A stretch of DNA of 64,000 nucleotides from Pseudoscleropodium purum (GCA_963969395.1 OZ017797.1:27466001-27530000), one strand, 5' to 3'. Positions 46,746-58,973 are shown, counted from the stretch's first letter. Translations and numbers: made by a program. The notes: generated by a model from the letters alone, not told the origin.

Positions 46746-49623
46746 GATTAAATTTCACAAGATCAACATCTTGTGATTTTTTGAAAAATCAACGTCAATT
46801 TTGAGGGTAAGCATTTTTTTTCAAAAAAATCAACGGCTCACAAATTTTTTGAGAAAGGAAGGGGGGAACTAATGGGAAACTGGGGTGGCATGCGAGTTTC
46901 AATGTACACTGTATTGCTCTTTTTAGGATGCATATATAACCAGGTTAGACAAAACAAAAGATAATAATTTCATCCATATTTTTTTATCCAATGTGGACAT
47001 GGATGTAAATGACTTAATTTGCATATTTGTTGAAATTCACTTTCTGCACTGCCCCAAATAAATGAAATCAAAATTGTTTTTTCATTTACTTCACAGAACC
47101 CCTAATAGGGTACTAGGGGTTGACAACCAAGTATGGTACACAAATTCAAGAGCACAGTTGGAGTACTGGGATTGCAATAAGATTTAGTCATGAGTGTGGT
47201 GTGGACTGTGGGAGGTGTCACTAGTCTACAGGTGGCCCCAACAAATGTAATTGCTGATTTGTACTGTACTTGTCCCACCTTCATTCACAAGATTTGCTAT
47301 CTAGGTACCTCAGAGAACGGCTATTTGTCAACTCAAGTATTTTTGAGAGATTGGAGAGTTGGAAGCCATTTTCGCAAGTAGAATCAAAAATCAAGATATT
47401 CCAACAAGGAATGAATTTTTCAAAGTTTGTTGTTATCACAATAAAGGCACCTATTTATAATAACTGAAGCATTTTAGTCTGTAGGATATGGGAAATTTGT
47501 TGAAAAATTAAGCTTCGTGTTTGCAAACATAAGGATGAAAAAGAATGCAAAACAAAATTAATAAATAATTTTTTTTTTTCCAAGAACGAATATTTTACTC
47601 AATATAAGTAGGAGGGGGATCATTTGGATCCATTTTGGTCTCATAGACTCACTTATTATAGTTAGCTTTGGCACTTCTCCCTAAGTAAGTAAGGAAGAGG
47701 GATGAATCTAGGAAAGGGTACAAATAGAGAAATTTTTTTCAATGAACATCGCATTCAACTCTTGTCAACAATAGATCACACTATAAAGTCATCATGGGGG
47801 GATGTCATAAATAGGTATTGTACTTCAACCCTAAATTGGTAAAGCTTGGGTAGATCCATGCTAAACCACATGTCGAAATGTCCCCCACCAGTGCTAATAT
47901 GTGAGCATGAAAATGCAAGTATGTGAGCTGTGAATGTATATATATAAGTAGATATACTACAACCATTAAAGGTGTTTACAATATAAACATCTACAATATA
48001 GGTAAGTCTATTATAATTACACTATAATCATAAAATATTTCTATAATATAGACACTTGTAATATAAGTGTATAGTCTTCTAGGCTTATGGGTTATACTCC
48101 TAGGCTCACATAATAGCACCCCTTATGTGTCTCCTCCCCAAGTGCATTGTCATGATGCTAAAGGGTGGTTAAGATTGTAATAATGGGTGGATGATGGATG
48201 CAAATGGGAAGATACATTAGATATTGGAATTGGGTGATTGAAAGCATTGGATTGCTCTATCTTAGTGCCAAAATGTCTATGTGGCTATGCTTGCCATTAT
48301 ACTTACTCCCTAAATGATTTAAGAATCCACTTTGGGCTTTTTGGAAACTTGGGTAGCCTCTTGTGACTTCATAATTTGAAATTTTTAAGATGAAATTTTT
48401 AGGACAGATGATGTCTCATTATAATCTATTTGTGAAGCTTTGTTTCATGTCATTTTAATAAATATTTTTATTTCAATGTCAAATTGGCCAGCAAAAAATA
48501 TATATTTAAGAAAATATGAATTATTTTTTGGAATCGTACAAATTGTTACCTACTCAAAAACATTTGAACCATTGAATTCTGAATAATGTAGTAAAAGTAA
48601 TGAGAAGTTTTATTTTGTGGGCAATGGAGGTATGAAAATATATATAAAATCATCTTTTGCTATCAATTTTGAAAAATAAAAATTATTGATATTAGTTGTT
48701 TACTAGAACATTCTCACCATTGGCTTAACAATTTTTAATTTCTTGTAAGAGTTATTAGCAAGTTAGTTTTTTCCTTCATTCAATACCACCTTCTACTTGA
48801 TAATTTTTTTAAAGACGAATATCAAATTTTTTCTAGCTAAAATTTTTAAAATATGTTTTCAAACCACTTTCCAACATATTGACTAAATGCACAAGTTATA
48901 GGACATATGCTATTTTTTCTAAAAATGTTGAAAGACAAAATTTCACCTTTTAGAAGGGCTAGAAAAGCCTACATTTTGAAGTTTATGCACATTGAATTTG
49001 AAATGAATGGAGGTATTCATTCTAAAATTTTGTGACAATGTACTTGAATAAGCCTTAATTAAAGGATCCTACAACTAGATTTGTTAAAAAAATAAATATT
49101 AATGAAGATTTTGACCTTGCTTTTGGGACAAATGTATTGAGGCAGTTTTGGGCCTCTAAACATGAAAGAATTTTAGAGATTTTGATAGTCTATTCTTAAA
49201 GCAATCTTTTAAGAGATGATTTTTTCTTGAAAAAATTTATTGTCCTAAAAACAATTTTTAGTAAATTTCAATAGGATGAAAAACAAAATTGGCATCTACT
49301 TCAAATCATTTTATATTTTTTTGACCTTTGTAGAATTATTTACAAAATTTTGAAGTTGAAACACAATGGTCAGCAAAAGCGAACACTTCTTGAAATATAC
49401 ACTATTGGAATATTGAAGAAAGCAAAATGTACCTATGTGAAGTAGTCATTTTTAGAGCACAATTACTTTTACAATAGACTACCTTAGTTACTAGTAAGTT
49501 ATGTAGTTATCTTGTCTTTAGTTTTGTTTGTGCAATCTCCTCAATGCCATGGTACATGTAAATTAGCAATGAATTAAGCTCTTGTACAATATAAAATGCT
49601 TATTTAAGTAAACCCTCTACATG
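46746..49623. other. Intergenic DNA, nothing firm
   Basis: 47100-47300 is slightly richer in GC and has overlapping 60-65-codon frames on both strands with no recognisable domain. 47930-48080 contains many ATATAA-type words. No element boundaries could be drawn. Confidence 0.4.
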
Positions 49624-49627
49624 TTAA

Positions 49628-50268
49628 CCCCTAAATGCCTACGGTCTTTTTTGAGCTCCTAGAAATTTGTTCTAAATTGAAAAAAATAAAATAAAAATAA
49701 AATAATATGTTGTTTCAATTTTTTTTAATGTAACTGTACAAATAAAAACTAGATATGTTCAAGATTACATAGGAAAAGAAAACACAACAACATCACTTAT
49801 AGATTGAAAGATTATAATGCTTGATCATGAAGGTGTTAAAACTATGAAAGTGATTTGAAGTATTTCAATCCTCTTTTTATATGTCAAATTAAGAAAATTG
49901 GTCACCAATAAAATAGAAGGTTAAAGAAAATAACATGCATAACCCTGAGCAATTTATGGTTTCTCAAAATCTCTTCTACAATTTTTAAAAATGAATTTCT
50001 AATGTAAATTTTTCTCCAAGATTTAAAGTATTTGATGCTCATTTCTAAGAACTCTCAACACTACAGAAAGTCAAGATTACAATGGATACCCTTGCACAGA
50101 ATCTTCAATAGAAAAATCATAATCAATCATTTTCAAAATCAGATTTTTGATCCTAAAACCAAACTTCAAAATAATTACATAAACTACTAAAAATAGCAAC
50201 TTGGTTTATTTTTATTAAACTTTGAAGTATTGTTAACAACAAAATTTAGTGCCTCAAGCATTTGAGTG
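49628..50268 (+). mobile_element. Probable family P element, 641 bp
   Basis: CCCCTAAATGCCTACGG after TTAA (49624-49627). A candidate right end, CTCAAGCATTTGAGTG, lies before TTAA (50269-50272) and mirrors the left sequence imperfectly (CACTCAAATGCTTGAGG). The right boundary is tentative. Confidence 0.45.
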
Positions 50269-50511
50269 TTAAGAATAAACGAACTTTTAAATGCAACCTC
50301 ACATCAATTCACATGCACTCAGTTGATAGTGGAAGTTGTTGAGATTACCTACATGTTTACATGGTGGCATTCTAGCCTAGGAGTAAAATTAGATGTCAAT
50401 TGGATAGGAAGGTAGCGAAAAAATGACAAACAAGGAAATCAAGCATTTCCAGTTCAATGGTGTTAATTAGATCAAAGCAAAGTCAAGGAATTGAAATGTC
50501 TTGTCTAAGAC

Positions 50512-50743
50512 AGGGTACTCCACAAACTGCCACCTTTTTGCCTATTAGAATAGTTAAATTTTTCATATTTTTTTGGCAAGTGAAAGGAGATTCAAACTCA
50601 CCAAAAAACACAACATTTGGATACCATACGCAAAAGTTATAAAGAGTCAAAAAAAATTTGTTGGATGTTCTTAAATCGTTTTTTTCAACATACATATACA
50701 TTGATCTTGGAGATGTACGCAGAGTGATGACTTGAAGGTACCT
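50512..50743. mobile_element. Family M MITE, copy 3 (degenerate)
   Basis: AGGGTACTCCACAAACTGCC then TTTTTTGGCAAGTGAAAGGA and CATTTGGATACCATACGC parallel the copy at 40934; the right end, GACTTGAAGGTACCT, is decayed. No TA duplication is evident. Confidence 0.5.
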
Positions 50744-51565
50744 TTTCCAAGAAGAATCTTATTAAGAATTCTACAAAAATTCTTCACAATATTTGAATTC
50801 CCTTCAACTTTTATAATAGTTCCTTACTAAGTAGCATTAGTAAAAACATGGTGCGCATAGACCAAGGAAATGATCATGAGAAGGTCCATATGACCAATGA
50901 CACAAATTGTGGATTTTCTAGTGGTCATATCTTGTATCATGTTTACTCAAGTGCGTCTATAGAATAGTCAAATCACTCTTTCTTGTATAAACTTGTTGTA
51001 TAAAAAAAACTAGTAGATGAAGAGGAAAAAACAAATGAATACCTTGCAAGGAAATTGTCTTCTTGCGAATGTGCTATGCATGAGTGTCCTAGGACTTGCA
51101 AGGGTTCTCATTGGCCATATAAATTAGCAAGCCTACACAACTCTAAAGCACAAGGTAGTATGAGCTTTGTCCACCAACTCAAAGTTCACTTACAACTTCA
51201 ACCTCCCCCTTGCAAGATCCATGCAACAACTAGAGAATTCTATCACCCAAGGACTTGTGATTGAGAAAATGTATAAGTTGTGGGATTTAATTTCCTCCTT
51301 GGTAGAATTCAATGATTCTATTACTCAAGCCATCTTCATCTTGTAACACCCACTATTATCCCTTGCCAATCCACCATTCTTTATTGAAAGCTAAATTATT
51401 TTTTTTCCTCCATGTGGACCCAAATGTGGTGCACACGATAATCTCCAAATTGTAGCTTTCTTCAAACTTGTCTAATCATTGTAGGAATATCTTTGAGTCA
51501 AATTCATTCCCAAAATGTTGTTAATATCCAAGTAGCACCTTCCTTTTTTCCTCTTTGTTTTTTAA

Positions 51566-52421
51566 CCCCTAAAGTCCCAAAGCCTTTTTTCTTTCAAACT
51601 CTACAAGAAATTTCCATCTCTACTAGTATTGCAATGTGCAAAAAACTTTGAATTTCTTTTTATATCTAATCCTAGGGTCTTGCGCTAGACTAGTATAAGA
51701 ATGTGTTGAAGAATTTTACACCTTGTTTGATTAGATTTCAAGGCTTTGAGTCTTGTTAGCTTAAAACTTTGACACCACCAATATTGAATTTTTTATTTTT
51801 ATATTCAAGAATTGAGTTGAAGTTCTATGGAAATTCAAAAACAAACAAACTTGACTTTCATTCTTGAAGAAATTGTTAAGTAGAAGTAGATACAAGATTG
51901 AAGGAAAACTAAACCATTAATAGCTCTAAGATGGAATTGAAATACAATAATTCCATTTGTGAGATAATTCTAATAAGTAAACAAAACCTTGTCAAACTCT
52001 TTTTTCTTAAAGTGTAAAAATTCTGAGAAAAAAATGAACTCCATAAGTTATTTCTTCAAGAAAAAGCTTGGATTTTTTGAAAAACAAGATGTTCCATAAC
52101 TTTCTCATCATTGGTCCAAATAGAATGAATCAAATCTTTCCACATAGACCAAAATATTTTCTATGAAAAACAAAAATATTGAAAATTTTATTTTAATTTT
52201 TTGTGATCTTTTTGTGTTGCCCAACAAAAAATGTTTCGGACCTAGAATAATGTTGCTTTTCCTCGTGGACACTAATTGAAATTAAAAATTATATTCCTAG
52301 ACTATTCATTTGTTTTCGTATGTTCATATAAAAAAATCATGACTATAATGGAGACTATAGGAGCCTACCCAAAGTTCATTTTGTCTTCCAAGGAGACAAT
52401 GAGACTTTTTTTTAGTAGGGG
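51566..52421 (+). mobile_element. Family P element, 856 bp
   Basis: CCCCTAAAGTCCCAAAGCC after TTAA (51562-51565), right TTTTTTTTAGTAGGGG before TTAA (52422-52425). Shares internal blocks with 22727-23872 (GGTCTTGCGCTAGACTAGTA; TAGCTCTAAGATGGAATTGA). Non-coding. Confidence 0.65.
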
Positions 52422-53217
52422 TTAAATTCTATGGTCCTTTTCAAAGGAAAAAAATGTTTTTAATAATGTCAATGGTAAAATATGAAGCTCTTTGCATTAG
52501 AGAGGATTGAGTGCCTCCTACCTAGTCAATGACTGAACCATTTATGTTAAGAGCAGTCCCTACCAATTCAAGTGTTTTCAAAGGATGATTAGAATATAGA
52601 ATGAACAATGGGAGCCAACCCTTTTTCTTGGCATCATAGGGTTAGATTGCAAACCATTTCAAAATAAATTTCTATTTTTCTCCAGATAAAAGTAATATTT
52701 TTTCGTCAATTTTTTTCTATTTTTACTTAAAATGTGGATGAAGTTGCCAAATTTGGATGGAAAAGTGCATGAATATAATTGATAAGTGTTGTTTGATCCA
52801 AAAGATGGAATATAGAAATACAATGCTTCACCAAATTTTTAAGTGATCACTATCCCAACATTTTCTCAGAAAGATTAAAAAATAGGGCTAATGGGTGCCA
52901 ATTCTAGCTACCATAGGAACATCATTGAACTACTCTTAGCACTAGGGAACTCACCAATTTTTATTTTATTTTTATTTTATGAAGTGTTAAGGTGGCAATA
53001 TAAAATGTTATAGTAGTGCTCCAAATTTCAACATTCATCTACATATTAGATAGAAAATATCCCATTAGTATATATTACATATCTATAATTCTATTTTCAT
53101 CCGTAATCTGGCAATTACATCAAAGGTTTTTTTCTTAATTTTTTTGATGAAAACTTCATCAATTGTCATCAATTTTTAGCCAAATTATTATTTTTGTTGC
53201 AATCTGGCACTACAATA

Positions 53218-54128
53218 AGTACAGTCCCCTAACCACTACTTTGCTATTATTAGATGCATGACGTTAAATTGTCCATTCGAAGGTGGGGCTAGCCCAATGG
53301 GACCTAGCCAAGCATGTGGGGGGGGCGGGGGTGAGGGATGGGCAACATGCATAGACACATGACAACAATTTTGGAAAACTTAAGGATGATCACCACCACT
53401 CGTGTCTTGCGCTTGGCGGTTAGGTTAGAGTTTAGGGTGGTGATTTTGGATTGTAGGGTCTTCTTTTAACATATCCTACATTGTTTGTTTTACCCCCTAC
53501 CACCCCATGTGTATATAATGAGTTGTCATTTTGCTTCCAAAGCCATTCATGTATGATTTGTGTTATGAAATGAAATGACAACTCATTATATACACACGGG
53601 GTGGTAGGAGGTAAAACAAACAATGTGGGATATGTTAAAAGAAGACCTTGAAATCCAAAATCACCACCCTAAACTCTAACCTAACCGCCAAGCGCAAGAC
53701 ACGAGTGGTGGTGATCATCCTTAAGTTTTCCAAAATTGTTGTCATGTGCAATGTTGTCCTGTGTTTGCGCCTGTCACCCATCCCTTGCCCTTGCCCCCGC
53801 CCCCGCATGCTTGGCTAGGTCCCATTGCTCAGACTGGAACCCTGACAAGCCAGGTCGGGCTAGATCCACCTTTGAATGGATGATTTCATGTCCTACTTAT
53901 TAGACTAGTCAAATTTTCATGTGTTCTTGTTGGCAAGTGAAAGGAGGTTCCAACACACCAAAAAACGTACCATTTGGTTATTGTATACAAAAGTTACTAA
54001 GGCACAAAGTTTGGTTCTAAAAGTGTTTCTTCCACACAGGTACACATAGGTACAGAATTGACTTTGGAGATTTATACATAGTACAGATGGCGGTTTAAGG
54101 TCAGTGACCCATTTGGGTGTACCTACCC
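53218..54128. mobile_element. Family M MITE, copy 2, split by a hairpin element
   Basis: The left remnant (53218-53254, AACCACTACTTTGCTATTAT) and right part (from 53905, CAAATTTTCATGTGTTCTTG ... GGCGGTTTAAGGTCAGTGAC ... GGGTGTACCTACCC) together make a family M unit. TA flanks both ends (53216-53217, 54129-54130). Removing the 642-bp insertion and its 8-bp duplication leaves about 261 bp, close to the 272-bp copy at 40934. Confidence 0.65.
53255..53896. mobile_element. 642-bp hairpin element with 8-bp target duplication
   Basis: Flanked by perfect TTATTAGA copies (53247-53254 and 53897-53904). Two arms of about 260-300 bp are almost perfectly complementary (e.g. CACTCGTGTCTTGCGCTTGG against CCAAGCGCAAGACACGAGTG) around a loop of about 40 nt near 53550. 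The right arm carries about 45 extra bases near 53830-53865. An 8-9 bp duplication with long arms fits a Mutator- or hAT-like MITE. High arm identity suggests a recent insertion. Confidence 0.7.
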
Positions 54129-54130
54129 TA

Positions 54131-54780
54131 TAATGCAAAAAAGAAGAAGCCATGGAACTCACTCTGTGTGCTCACTTGGGGGTAAGTTGTGTGTGTGTGT
54201 GCCCATTCTGCATGGGAGTAATATAACTTGCCCTGCATGTTCTCTAGTACTGTAAAGTTCTGAATTCATCACCATAAAGGTAAGCTTAGTGTTTTCTCGG
54301 TCGGGGGCCTGTCTGCCTGGAGTGCCTGCCTGGGTTCCATTGAATCAGTGAGGCCCAAGTGTGTGGTGACTTTGGATCCCTCTTTGCGTTTGTGTCAGCC
54401 CTCCGTACAGTTCCTTCTGTTCCATGGCTTTGCATGCCCTGTGCATGTGCATGCTCATGGATTGAGCATTCTGCCCAACAATGGAGCACAGGCAGTTGAG
54501 TCGTTTCAGTTAGGTGAAGCTTGGGGGACAGTATCTTAACTTACCTTAAGCTTATATTCAAGGAAACATTTTTTAACGTAAGCTTATTGTTTCTAATGAT
54601 ATCTGCAGTTTTGCATTAGTGGGCAGCAAGTGGATAGCTGCTTGCCTAAAGCCCAACTGAATTTCTGAACTCCGCTTTTTTATAATTGACAGGAACTGCT
54701 TTGTTCAGACTCCCAGAGAGAGACAGACACAGCTCACTTGAGTGAGGGGAGGCAGACTGGACAGACTGGACTGACTGGAC
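54131..54780. other. GC-richer stretch without a supported gene
   Basis: Short frames on both strands (around 54286-54539) with no domain. It contains a GT run (about 54191-54201) and a small tandem array of GACTGGACT-type units at 54752-54784. It could be an unrecognised unique sequence. Confidence 0.4.
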
Positions 54781-54784
54781 TGAC
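54752..54784 (+). repeat. Short tandem repeat of ACTGGACTG-type units
   Basis: CAGACTGGACAGACTGGACT then GACTGGACTGAC: three to four units of 9-10 bp. Confidence 0.7.
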
Positions 54785-54918
54785 TTCCAAGCCTCAAAGC
54801 TACTCTTTGGGCACATGTTGTGTGAAATTTTTAGTAAACAACAATAAAAACTCCATTTAGTAGTGAATTGCTTAAAATTGTTATGTTGCCAAAAAAACAT
54901 AGTTTGGTTCTTTAGGGG
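54785..54918 (+). mobile_element. Right-end fragment of a family P element
   Basis: GGGCACATGTTGTGTGAAAT ... AACTCCATTTAGTAGTGAAT ... TTATGTTGCC ... GGTTCTTTAGGGG, followed by TTGA. The same order as the right end of the copy at 55229-56180. The left part is missing. Confidence 0.55.
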
Positions 54919-55228
54919 TTGATGATAATCTTCTATAACAACGAAGACTCTAGGAATCTTGTATGTATACAAGGGATAGGTTTCACTAACTATCACCGTG
55001 TGAACTTTGAGCCTTTCCCTACAACAAACTAGACACCAGTTGTTTCATCTAAAAATTTGTTTCATCATGCACATTTAATTTGTGTTAATGAAAAATAGTC
55101 TTAATTCTAAAAATTTAAAAGTCAATAGATTAAATATTTCACAAATCAAAGTGCAAATCTACAATCAATAGAAACCATGTATATGTGTGTATGTATGTGT
55201 TTGTCGGTCAATCAAGTCCCTAATCTAA

Positions 55229-56180
55229 CCCCTAAATGATTTTGACTATGTTTTTACCAAAAATGCTCCAAAACTGCCATTTCTAGTACAAGTACCAAAT
55301 TTTAGAAAAAAAAAAAACATTTTAAACACATATAACCATAGGATATTGTAGTATGTTGGTTTGAAAAGATGTGCAAAAAATTTCAAAATTTTCCTTCTTA
55401 TAGATTGCAAGATATTAGCATTTGAAGTGGCAAAAAAACAAATTGGAGGCCCTACAAAAATCCAAGCAACTACACTTCATAAAGTCACATTTCTTCTTAA
55501 AAAATGTTCCAAATGGTGGTTATTCCTTGAATTCATTCTTCAAGTCAAGTTGGTTATATGCTTGAAAAATTTAAGATCATTTGGAATTGTATAGCATATA
55601 GAAAAAAAATAGTAAGTAGAAAGAAATAGAGAATGATTCACAATACTAAATTGTTCACAATTTATTTATGGAATTGAAAAATTCCAATCCCAATGCTCAT
55701 AATGTTGAAATAAACAATCTACACCTAATATTTTTTTTTAATTTTCAAAAATATCAAAAATAGAGTTAAATGAAGGACTTCAAAGTTTGTCTGAAAGTAG
55801 AGATTCAATAAATAAATGACCAACAAACCGTAAAACTCCTCATAACTTTTGACTCATTGATCAAAATAGAACGATTCAAAGCTTTCCAAGTATATATAAA
55901 TACTAAGAACCAACTTCAAATTTTAATTTCTTAAAAAAGTGATTTTCAAAGAAGTTTTTTTTTTGGTGCCTAGGTTGCTCGCCAAGCAATAAAAAGTACG
56001 TATCATACAATAGCTTTTTAATTATGTAGTCCAAAGTTATGAAAATTGTTGGGCCTTAAAGCTATTCTTCAATCACATGTTGTGTTAAAATTTCAAAGAA
56101 AAAAACAAAAACTCCATTCATAGTGAGCTACCTAAAATTGCTATGTTGCCAAAAAAAATTGCAGTTTGGGCATTTAGAAG
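55229..56180 (+). mobile_element. Family P element, 952 bp
   Basis: CCCCTAAATGATTTTGACTA after CTAA (55225-55228); right GGGCATTTAGAAG before TTAA (56181-56184). Contains CTGCCATTTCTAGTACAAGT, GACTCATTGATCAAAATAGA (near 55850) and the subterminal CTATGTTGCCAAAAAAAATT. Same orientation as 26607 and 31529. Non-coding. Confidence 0.7.
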
Positions 56181-56448
56181 TTAAATCAATATATTCAATG
56201 GTTGAAATTCAAATAGGTAGTATGGGCTAATCCTATTTTTGAAATGAAATTTTATTTAACATCCTAACCCAACACATGTAATCAAGAACTACATTTCTAA
56301 ATGACAAAACTTCAAATTTTCTACATTTCACGCAAACTGGATATATGAAGTGCATGCATTGGGCAGAGATTGAGGTATTGTACCCATCGTAAACCATAGG
56401 AAGAAAATGCACTATTTATTTTTAGCATAGGTTCAATGCCATAATTAG

Positions 56449-56496
56449 GGCGTAATGCCTGATTGTGCAGTTTTGCATGTGTAATCGGGCATTATG
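56449..56496. repeat. Short inverted repeat
   Basis: GCGTAATGCCTGATT and AATCGGGCATTATGC are complementary except for two bases, with an 18-nt loop. It lies about 200 bp left of the Tc1-type element. Confidence 0.55.
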
Positions 56497-56700
56497 CATT
56501 TTTCATCTCAATTGTTTCTGTTCATCCTATATTTCATCTAAATTTTATTTCTGCAATTTGTGTTGGGCAAATTTTCTTGTCACCATGCATTGCACAATGA
56601 AAGAGCTTCCTCATCAAGCTCCGTCTTCCTCATCAGCCCTTTCCATCACACAATGCCCTCATACTTGGGCATTGCCCTATACTAAACCCATTATATTGTA

Positions 56701-58271
56701 CAGTGGGGTACCAATCAAAATGTCGTTTTCGAATTCGCAGTGAGAAAAATTTCAGTATTGCAAACTTTGAAAGCCTCCTGAGAGCTCAAAAATTGGTATT
56801 TTACCACAAAAGTTTTACCAAAGAATTATCTTTGAGTTAGTTGTATGTATGACAAATTTCAAGGCCAAAAGATCCACCGAAAAAAAGTTATTCAAAATCT
56901 ACCAACATTGGTAGCTGTGGAAATTTTTTCACTGCTGCCAACTTTGACAGCCTTCTAAAGATTGGATTATTTTTTTTTGCCATGAAATTCTTGGAACAAA
57001 AACCTCTTTATGTTAATAACATATGAAAAAAAATTTCAAGACCAAAAGATTAATACAAAAAAAAGATATTAACAATCTACCAACATGTGTCATTCTGAGA
57101 AACGATTGTGAAAACCGTTTCACTACTTCAACTTTGACACCCTCCCAAGGACTGAAAAATTTCTTATTTACCATGAAATTTTTGGCACAACATGCTCTTT
57201 ATGATAACAAAATTCATGCCAAATTTCGAGGTCAAAAAATTTATACAAAAAAAATATTTACAATCTACCAACGTGTATGTCCTCCATTTGCCTCAATCAC
57301 TGCTTGTAACCTAGAGGGCATAGAATGACATAGTTGAAGGAGCTTTGTACCATTGATTAACCTCCACTCTCTTTCAATAACTACCTTCAAGCCATCTAAA
57401 TTTTTTAGACATATTGGGACATGTTGCACAGCATCTTTCAAAATCTTCCAAAGGTTCTCAATTGGATTGAGATTAGGAGAATTTGCAAGCCAATCGAGCT
57501 TCTCCAAAAGGTGTGTTTGTCTCCATTCTTCACATACTTTGAGATATGACAAGTGCACACAACTAAATTTGGCTATCCTTGATTTTTTTGAGAAGAATTT
57601 ATGATTAGAGATTGCATCATCTAGAGAATTTCAATCTAGAAGCATGATTGTCTGACATATTTCAATGTCTTTAATAAAAGGTATCTCACAACTACATACA
57701 TTGGTAGATTGTAAATATTTTTTTTTGTATAAATTTTTTGACCTTGAAATTTGGCATGAATGTTGTTATCATAAAGAGCATGTCGTGCCAAAAATTTCAT
57801 GGTAAATAAGAAATTTTTCAGTCCTTGGGAGGGTGTCAAAGTTGAAGTAGTGAAATGGTTTTCACAATTGTTTCTCAAAACGACACATGTTGGTAGATTG
57901 TTAATATCTTTTTTTGTATTAATCTTTTGGTCTTGAAATTTTTGTCATATGTTATTAACATAAAGAGGTTTTTGTTCCAAGAATTTTATGGCAAAAAAAA
58001 AATAATTCGATCTTTGGGAGGCTGTCAAAGTTGGCAGCAGTGAAAAAAATTTCACAGCTACCAATGTTGGTAGATTTTGAATAACTTTTTTTCGGTGAAT
58101 CTTTTGGCCTTGAAATTTGTCATACATATAAATAACTCAAAGATAATTCTTTGGTAAAACTTTTGTGGTAAAATACCAATTTTTGAGCTCTCGGGAGGCT
58201 TTCAAAGTTTGCAATACTGAAATTTTTCTCACTGCGAATTCGAAAACGACATTTTGATTGGTACCCCACTG
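56701..58271 (-). mobile_element. Tc1-type transposon with long, internally tandem terminal inverted repeats
   Basis: The 1571-bp element starts CAGTGGGGTACCAATC and ends GATTGGTACCCCACTG, flanked by TA on both sides (56699-56700, 58272-58273). The inverted repeats are about 570 bp each (56701-57270, 57701-58271). Each arm consists of three direct units of about 178-188 bp, marked by ATCTACCAAC at 56897, 57075 and 57263 and by the complementary TTGGTAGAT at about 57701, 57890 and 58068. The 430-bp centre encodes only the end of a DD34E-type transposase on the minus strand. Confidence 0.85.
57265..57600 (-). pseudogene. Tc1-type (DD34E) transposase, C-terminal fragment
   Basis: The minus-strand frame ends GGHTRW at a stop at 57265-57267, the usual finish of Tc1 transposases (MPSRLQAVIEANGGHTRW). 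It includes LDWLANSPNLNPIENLWKIL, where the Glu of PIENLW is the third catalytic acid. At the position expected for the second acid (QDN-A-P-x-H) the frame reads IAKFSCVH, so that residue is lost. There is no ATG, and the N-terminal DNA-binding domain and first catalytic Asp are absent. The rest was deleted or replaced by the expanded inverted repeats. It cannot be active. Confidence 0.85.
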
Positions 58272-58457
58272 TACAGAACAACTTCTGCGAGCATCTGAGT
58301 GCAATCTGGCCTGGGAGTTGAATGGCAATTACGTGATGATTGGCAGCTAGTTTTAGGGTTTAGGGTACCCAGAGGTTGGGTTTGTTGCAGGACACTCCCA
58401 TTCATTCATAAAAGAAGAAATAAAATTGCAACCCTCAAGTATGTTATGGACTCATGG

Positions 58458-58480
58458 TAATAATAATAATAATAATAAGT
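58458..58480. repeat. (AAT)n microsatellite
   Basis: About seven AAT/TAA trinucleotides in a row, within the stretch right of the Tc1-type element. Confidence 0.85.
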
Positions 58481-58726
58481 TTGACCTTGCCCCCAGGCAG
58501 ATGGATCTCCATGATTTACATTGAACTCTCGTCCAATCCTGCCTAAGAATCCCGGTGCCCCCGGTGCCCCCACAAAGTCATTTTCGTCAAGCGCTAGACT
58601 AAGTTAGTGAGTGAGTCAAGATTGCTGTAGGGGATTGAGTGTGTGAAGTGGGGGCAAGCACTCTCCATCAATCAATCAGTTGGAGCCTCTGGGAGTCCCA
58701 GTGCAGTCAGCTGAAGTCAAGTTCAG

Positions 58727-58752
58727 CTTAACTTAACTGCAGTTAAGTTAAG
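58727..58752. repeat. 26-bp perfect palindrome followed by TTAAG repeats
   Basis: CTTAACTTAACTG and its exact complement meet at a CTGCAG centre; further TTAAG units follow to about 58760. It could form a cruciform or be a local slippage product. Confidence 0.7.
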
Positions 58753-58973
58753 TTAAGTTGATAGTACAATACCTTACTCCCCCATGACCCAGATTGCTGC
58801 TGTCTGTCTGAGTAACTTATAACAAACTCTCCAGCTTTTTTATTGGCAGGCATATCTTACTGCCATACTGTAGAATCCATCGGCCTATCAGCCTAGGCAA
58901 GGAGTTGACAAGGGCCGGAAAAAGAGTCCCATCATTCGGTTACAGGATTGCCAGCTCTATAACTAATTAACGC

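Larger units (their letters stand above)
58275..58973. other. GC-richer unique-looking stretch, no gene supported
   Basis: Contains an AAT trinucleotide run (58458-58480), CCCCCGGTGCCCCCGGTG-type short repeats near 58555, and a perfect palindrome at 58727-58752. No frame with a recognisable domain. Confidence 0.4.

Noticed and set aside
47098..47132. CCCCTAATAGGGTACTAGGGG as a tiny TTAA-family element
   Set aside because: Only about 20 bp between the ends and no TTAA on either side; likely chance or a relic.
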